Shown one piece after another: positions 15,636-17,625 of a stretch of DNA of 17,625 nucleotides (positions within the stretch are counted from its first letter, which is position 1; the number at the start of each line of letters is the position of its first letter). Location: contig DKBO01000261.1 in NCBI GenBank assembly GCA_002448975.1, forward strand, positions 8,766-26,390, in the 5' to 3' direction. The DNA comes from Nitrospiraceae bacterium UBA6898. Its GTDB lineage: Bacteria > Nitrospirota > Thermodesulfovibrionia > Thermodesulfovibrionales > UBA6898. Below the pieces are notes generated by a model. It saw only the letters and a program-made list of their open reading frames with translations, was not told where the DNA came from and did not search any database. The position numbers and the translations under genes were made by a program.

Positions 15636-15671
15636 GTTGCTAAGCCCTGCGCTGTTCCGCAGAGCGACTAC

Positions 15672-16298
15672 TTACTGATGAACGTCATAGATCGCAAGGA
15701 TCTTTTCAGCTGCAACACTATTCTCCAAAAGCTTATGGTAGATCTCTTTCCTTTTAAGAAACGTGCTTAATACAACATTGTCGAATTCACATTGGTTAAT
15801 CTCATGGAAGGGCAAGACGACAGTCTTGAAGAACGTTGTACCCTTTTTTTCATCATCAAAAGCACCGACAAGTTCGATGTCGACCTCCTGGAGTGATAGG
15901 TATGCTATCTCGGCTACCTCGTCAACCCCTGCAAAGACGACTTTTTTCGCACCAGCCACAGATAAAGCATGAAAGAGCTTCCGAAAATCCCTTCGGGCTT
16001 CCTTATAAATATTCGTATAATCCTGAAGCAGTTGATAGGTAAGCCGTGTCTTTTCCGAAAAGCCCTTCGGCGTCAGATAATAGGCATATCTTTTGGCAGG
16101 TATGGCCGAAATCGTAACATAGCCTTTAGAAACAAGATTTTTAATGTATGAATTGACAAGGCCGAGGGCAATATTAAGCTTTTTACTGATATCCCGTTGG
16201 GATAGCGGTTCCCCTTTTGCTATCTCGTCAAGGAGGAGCAGGGACTTGTAACTATCCTGATTTTCAATCTTTTGTCCGTTCAGTTTTTGAACGTTCAT
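15672..16298 (-). CDS. Winged-helix regulator with C-terminal Rossmann-like domain (EPS regulator)
   Basis: A protein of 208 residues. The N-terminal winged helix (SLLLLDEI, LSQRDISKKLNIALGLVNSYIKNLVSKGYV, then YYLTPKG) resembles the MarR-like regulators of exopolysaccharide loci (MarR_EPS). A linker helix leads to a C-terminal domain reading KKVVFAGVDEVAEIAYLSL, VELVGAFDDEKKG-like ELVGAFDD, and FDNVVLSTF, matching in order the Rossmann domain of CapD/PglD-type polysaccharide proteins. The glycine loop is degenerate (GVDEVA for GxGxxG), so bound ligand is unclear. I use the ATG at 16298, not 16319: a TTGACT-17-TATGTT promoter ends 6 bases before it, so the longer start lies within the promoter. 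It precedes the operon on the same strand and probably controls it. Confidence 0.8.
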   Translation of the reverse strand: MNVQKLNGQKIENQDSYKSLLLLDEIAKGEPLSQRDISKKLNIALGLVNSYIKNLVSKGYVTISAIPAKRYAYYLTPKGFSEKTRLTYQLLQDYTNIYKEARRDFRKLFHALSVAGAKKVVFAGVDEVAEIAYLSLQEVDIELVGAFDDEKKGTTFFKTVVLPFHEINQCEFDNVVLSTFLKRKEIYHKLLENSVAAEKILAIYDVHQ

Positions 16299-16307
16299 GA
16301 ATTGAAC
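16288..16307. promoter_or_regulatory. Overlapping palindromes at the regulator start
   Basis: TGAACGTTCA (16288-16297) is a perfect 10-base palindrome, and GTTCA-TGAAT-TGAAC (16293-16307) overlaps it. They straddle the presumed transcription and translation start of the winged-helix gene and touch its -10 box, a natural place for autorepression. The dimer-sized symmetry fits a winged-helix regulator, but binding is not shown. Confidence 0.4.
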
Positions 16308-16333
16308 ATACCATTGCATTCATGGCAAGTCAA
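16305..16333 (-). promoter_or_regulatory. Sigma70-type promoter of the regulator
   Basis: On the minus strand TTGACT (16333-16328), a 17-base spacer and TATGTT (16310-16305) are followed by exactly 6 bases and then ATG at 16298. Transcription would start at or next to the A of that ATG, giving a leaderless mRNA; no ribosome site precedes either candidate ATG. Confidence 0.6.
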
Positions 16334-16364
16334 GTAAAATTTCTTTTCATGCCTTGACTTAGCC
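16324..16364. repeat. Inverted repeat spanning the divergent promoters
   Basis: GGCAAGTCAAG (16324-16334) and CTTGACTTAGCC (16353-16364) are inverted copies apart from one extra base. Each arm contains a TTGACT -35 box pointing outward, so the two promoters sit back to back about 20 bases apart. A protein bound between them could control both directions. Confidence 0.55.
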
Positions 16365-16382
16365 CCATGCAACAAACAATAG
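16354..16382 (+). promoter_or_regulatory. Possible promoter of the fabG-bioD transcript
   Basis: TTGACT (16354-16359), a 17-base spacer and CAATAG (16377-16382) are followed by 6 bases and the ATG at 16389. The -10 match is weaker than in the divergent promoter, but the geometry is the same, and no ribosome site precedes the ATG. Confidence 0.4.
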
Positions 16383-16388
16383 TACGTT

Positions 16389-17111
16389 ATGCTGCAGGTA
16401 AGAAAAGTTGCCCTCATTACCGGAGGTGCCAGGGGTTTGGGCAGGCATCTGACAGATAGCTTCATTGCGGACGGGTATGCTGTTGTCGTCAATTACCTGC
16501 ATGCTGAAGTATCTGCAAAAGAGCTTATAAAAAACCGGGGAATATATGCCCTGGCAGTAAAGGCTGATGTCGGAAAGGCAGAGCAGGTCAGGGAGATGCT
16601 TTGTCAGACAAACGACTATTTTGGCAGGCTTGACCTCATCATCAACAATGCCGGTTTAACAAGAGACAACCTGCTGCTCAAACAGACAGAAGAGGAGTGG
16701 GATGCTGTCATCAGGACCAACCTCACCGGCTGCTTCCATATTATCAGGGAGGCTGTTCCCCTCATGATCGAAACAGGAGGAGGTCATATCATCAATATAG
16801 CTTCCTACGCCGGCGTCAAGGGCAAGGCCGGACAGGCTGCGTACAGCGCCTCAAAGGCGGCGCTGATCGGGCTGACGGTCTCGGCAGCACGTGAACTCGC
16901 CGAGCATAATATCAGGGTCAACGCCATACTGCCCGGATACCTGTTGACGGATATGGGAGCCCAATCACCAAAGGCCGTGGATCAGGCAACGAAAGATAGT
17001 CTTTTACATGCGCTTTCAAACCCTGTATGCATCGCGCAGAGCATTGTGGACTTCGCAACATTGGACTATATCACCGGCCAGATCATCAGCCTTGACAGCA
17101 GATTGCTTTAG
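16389..17111 (+). CDS. Short-chain dehydrogenase/reductase, FabG-like
   Basis: A classical SDR of 240 residues. It shows the NAD(P)-binding TGGARGLG (11-18), D60-V61 after the fourth strand, NNAG (86-89), and the tetrad N111, S139, Y152, K156 (YSASK), followed by PGYLLTDMG. It best resembles 3-oxoacyl-ACP reductases, though the usual C-terminal DGG is replaced (ITGQIISLDSRLL), so the substrate may differ from FabG's. The next gene, bioD, begins 45 bases on in the same direction. It may reduce the pimeloyl-type 3-oxoacyl intermediate in biotin synthesis; that is inference from neighbourhood. The ATG at 16389 has no ribosome site and lies where a leaderless transcript would begin. Confidence 0.85.
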   Translation: MLQVRKVALITGGARGLGRHLTDSFIADGYAVVVNYLHAEVSAKELIKNRGIYALAVKADVGKAEQVREMLCQTNDYFGRLDLIINNAGLTRDNLLLKQTEEEWDAVIRTNLTGCFHIIREAVPLMIETGGGHIINIASYAGVKGKAGQAAYSASKAALIGLTVSAARELAEHNIRVNAILPGYLLTDMGAQSPKAVDQATKDSLLHALSNPVCIAQSIVDFATLDYITGQIISLDSRLL

Positions 17112-17156
17112 TGCAATACTCCAACTAATGTTTTCCGTTATGCCGGGGGAGAGTGC

Positions 17157-17625
17157 ATGCTCAAGGGTTTCTTCATAACCGGCACCGATACCGGAGTCGG
17201 CAAGACCATCATTGCCTGCGCTGTCATCAAGGTGATGCAGTCGTTTGGCATAAAGGTCTGCGCCATGAAGCCGATCGAAAGCGGGTGCGATAAAGAAGGG
17301 GATGTCCTCATCCCCTATGACGGGACGTTTCTCCGGCAGGCCGCGCATATGGAGGATCCTCTTCGTCTCGTCACCCCCTGCTGCTTCGAAAATCCGCTTG
17401 CCCCTTTTGCTGCTGCCGAGCTCGAAGACAGGTCGGCCAGTATTGATGAGATCAAGAAGGCCTTCTCCACGCTTTACCGCGCATATGAAGCAATCGTTGT
17501 GGAGGGGATCGGCGGTATCATGGTGCCGGTCAAAAAAGATTATTATGTCGTCGATCTTGCGAAAGAGTTTTCCCTGCCGCTCCTGATCGTCACCAAGCCC
17601 GGGCTAGGGACCATCAACCATACCA
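17157..17625 (+). CDS. bioD: Dethiobiotin synthase, 5' part (runs off window)
   Basis: The first 156 codons are present and the frame is still open at the window end. The P-loop GTDTGVGKT (9-17) binds ATP, KPIESG (38-43) holds the Lys and Ser of the DAPA/phosphate site, and VVEGIGGIMVPV (114-125) carries the Glu of the active-site VEGxGG motif. INHT at the end matches the family's GxINHA/T region. The enzyme closes the ureido ring of 7,8-diaminopelargonate with CO2 and ATP, giving dethiobiotin. The ATG at 17157 has a GGGGGAG ribosome site 5-6 bases upstream. It likely continues into other bio genes outside the window. Confidence 0.93.
   Translation, partial: MLKGFFITGTDTGVGKTIIACAVIKVMQSFGIKVCAMKPIESGCDKEGDVLIPYDGTFLRQAAHMEDPLRLVTPCCFENPLAPFAAAELEDRSASIDEIKKAFSTLYRAYEAIVVEGIGGIMVPVKKDYYVVDLAKEFSLPLLIVTKPGLGTINHT

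Larger units (their letters stand above)
15341..15671. other. 331-base leader between regulator and flippase genes
   Basis: I find no convincing gene here on either strand. It carries the ops/JUMPstart-like element (15557-15600), a plus-strand terminator-like hairpin (15607-15635), and an imperfect inverted repeat CGGAC...GTCCG (15480-15500). On the minus strand tiny frames of 23 and 14 codons exist near the ops-like site and may be chance. The stretch 15341-15470 is AT-rich. Its length and position suit a long 5' leader of a polysaccharide operon. Confidence 0.5.

Overview
The window comes from a bacterium with long multihaem c-type cytochromes, a surface-polysaccharide locus and biotin genes. 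That mix, the moderate GC content and the doubled-CXXCH cytochromes suggest an anaerobic or metal/sulfur-respiring lineage such as Nitrospirota (Thermodesulfovibrionia) or Desulfobacterota. This is inferred from gene content alone; no rRNA or other phylogenetic marker is present.

Layout. (1) 1-3523, minus strand: a 15-haem cytochrome, an 11-haem cytochrome and a six-bladed NHL beta-propeller lipoprotein, in transcription order. These are envelope redox proteins. The two cytochromes share a near-identical ~265 bp block encoding the mature N-terminus, a sign of recent duplication or gene conversion. A REP-like palindrome sits at 1-32. (2) 3825-15340, minus strand: a polysaccharide locus read as wzx-like flippase, PAPS sulfotransferase, two methyltransferases, GT4, a wrecked methyltransferase pseudogene, AsnB-type amidotransferase, a third methyltransferase, GT4, GT2, GT2, DUF2304 membrane protein. 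Most junctions overlap by a few bases or abut, so this is one operon. No Wzy polymerase or initiating sugar-phosphate transferase lies in the window. (3) 15341-16388: a 331-nt leader upstream of wzx with an 11/12 match to the ops/JUMPstart element of RfaH-controlled polysaccharide operons, then a winged-helix regulator fused to a Rossmann-like domain, then a divergent promoter region with an inverted repeat. (4) 16389-17625, plus strand: an SDR (FabG-like) reductase and the 5' part of bioD, running off the window.

How they fit. The regulator and the ops-like leader are the likely controls of a long EPS or O-antigen operon. Its product is probably a sulfated, amidated and/or methylated glycan exported by the flippase. 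The adjacent secreted cytochromes could be held in such a matrix, as in the Geobacter xap model, but only proximity supports that here.

The most rewarding signals are the ops-like element, a mirrored pair of apparently leaderless promoters at 16298/16389, the remnant of an internally deleted methyltransferase between GT4 and asnB, and the recombined cytochrome pair.
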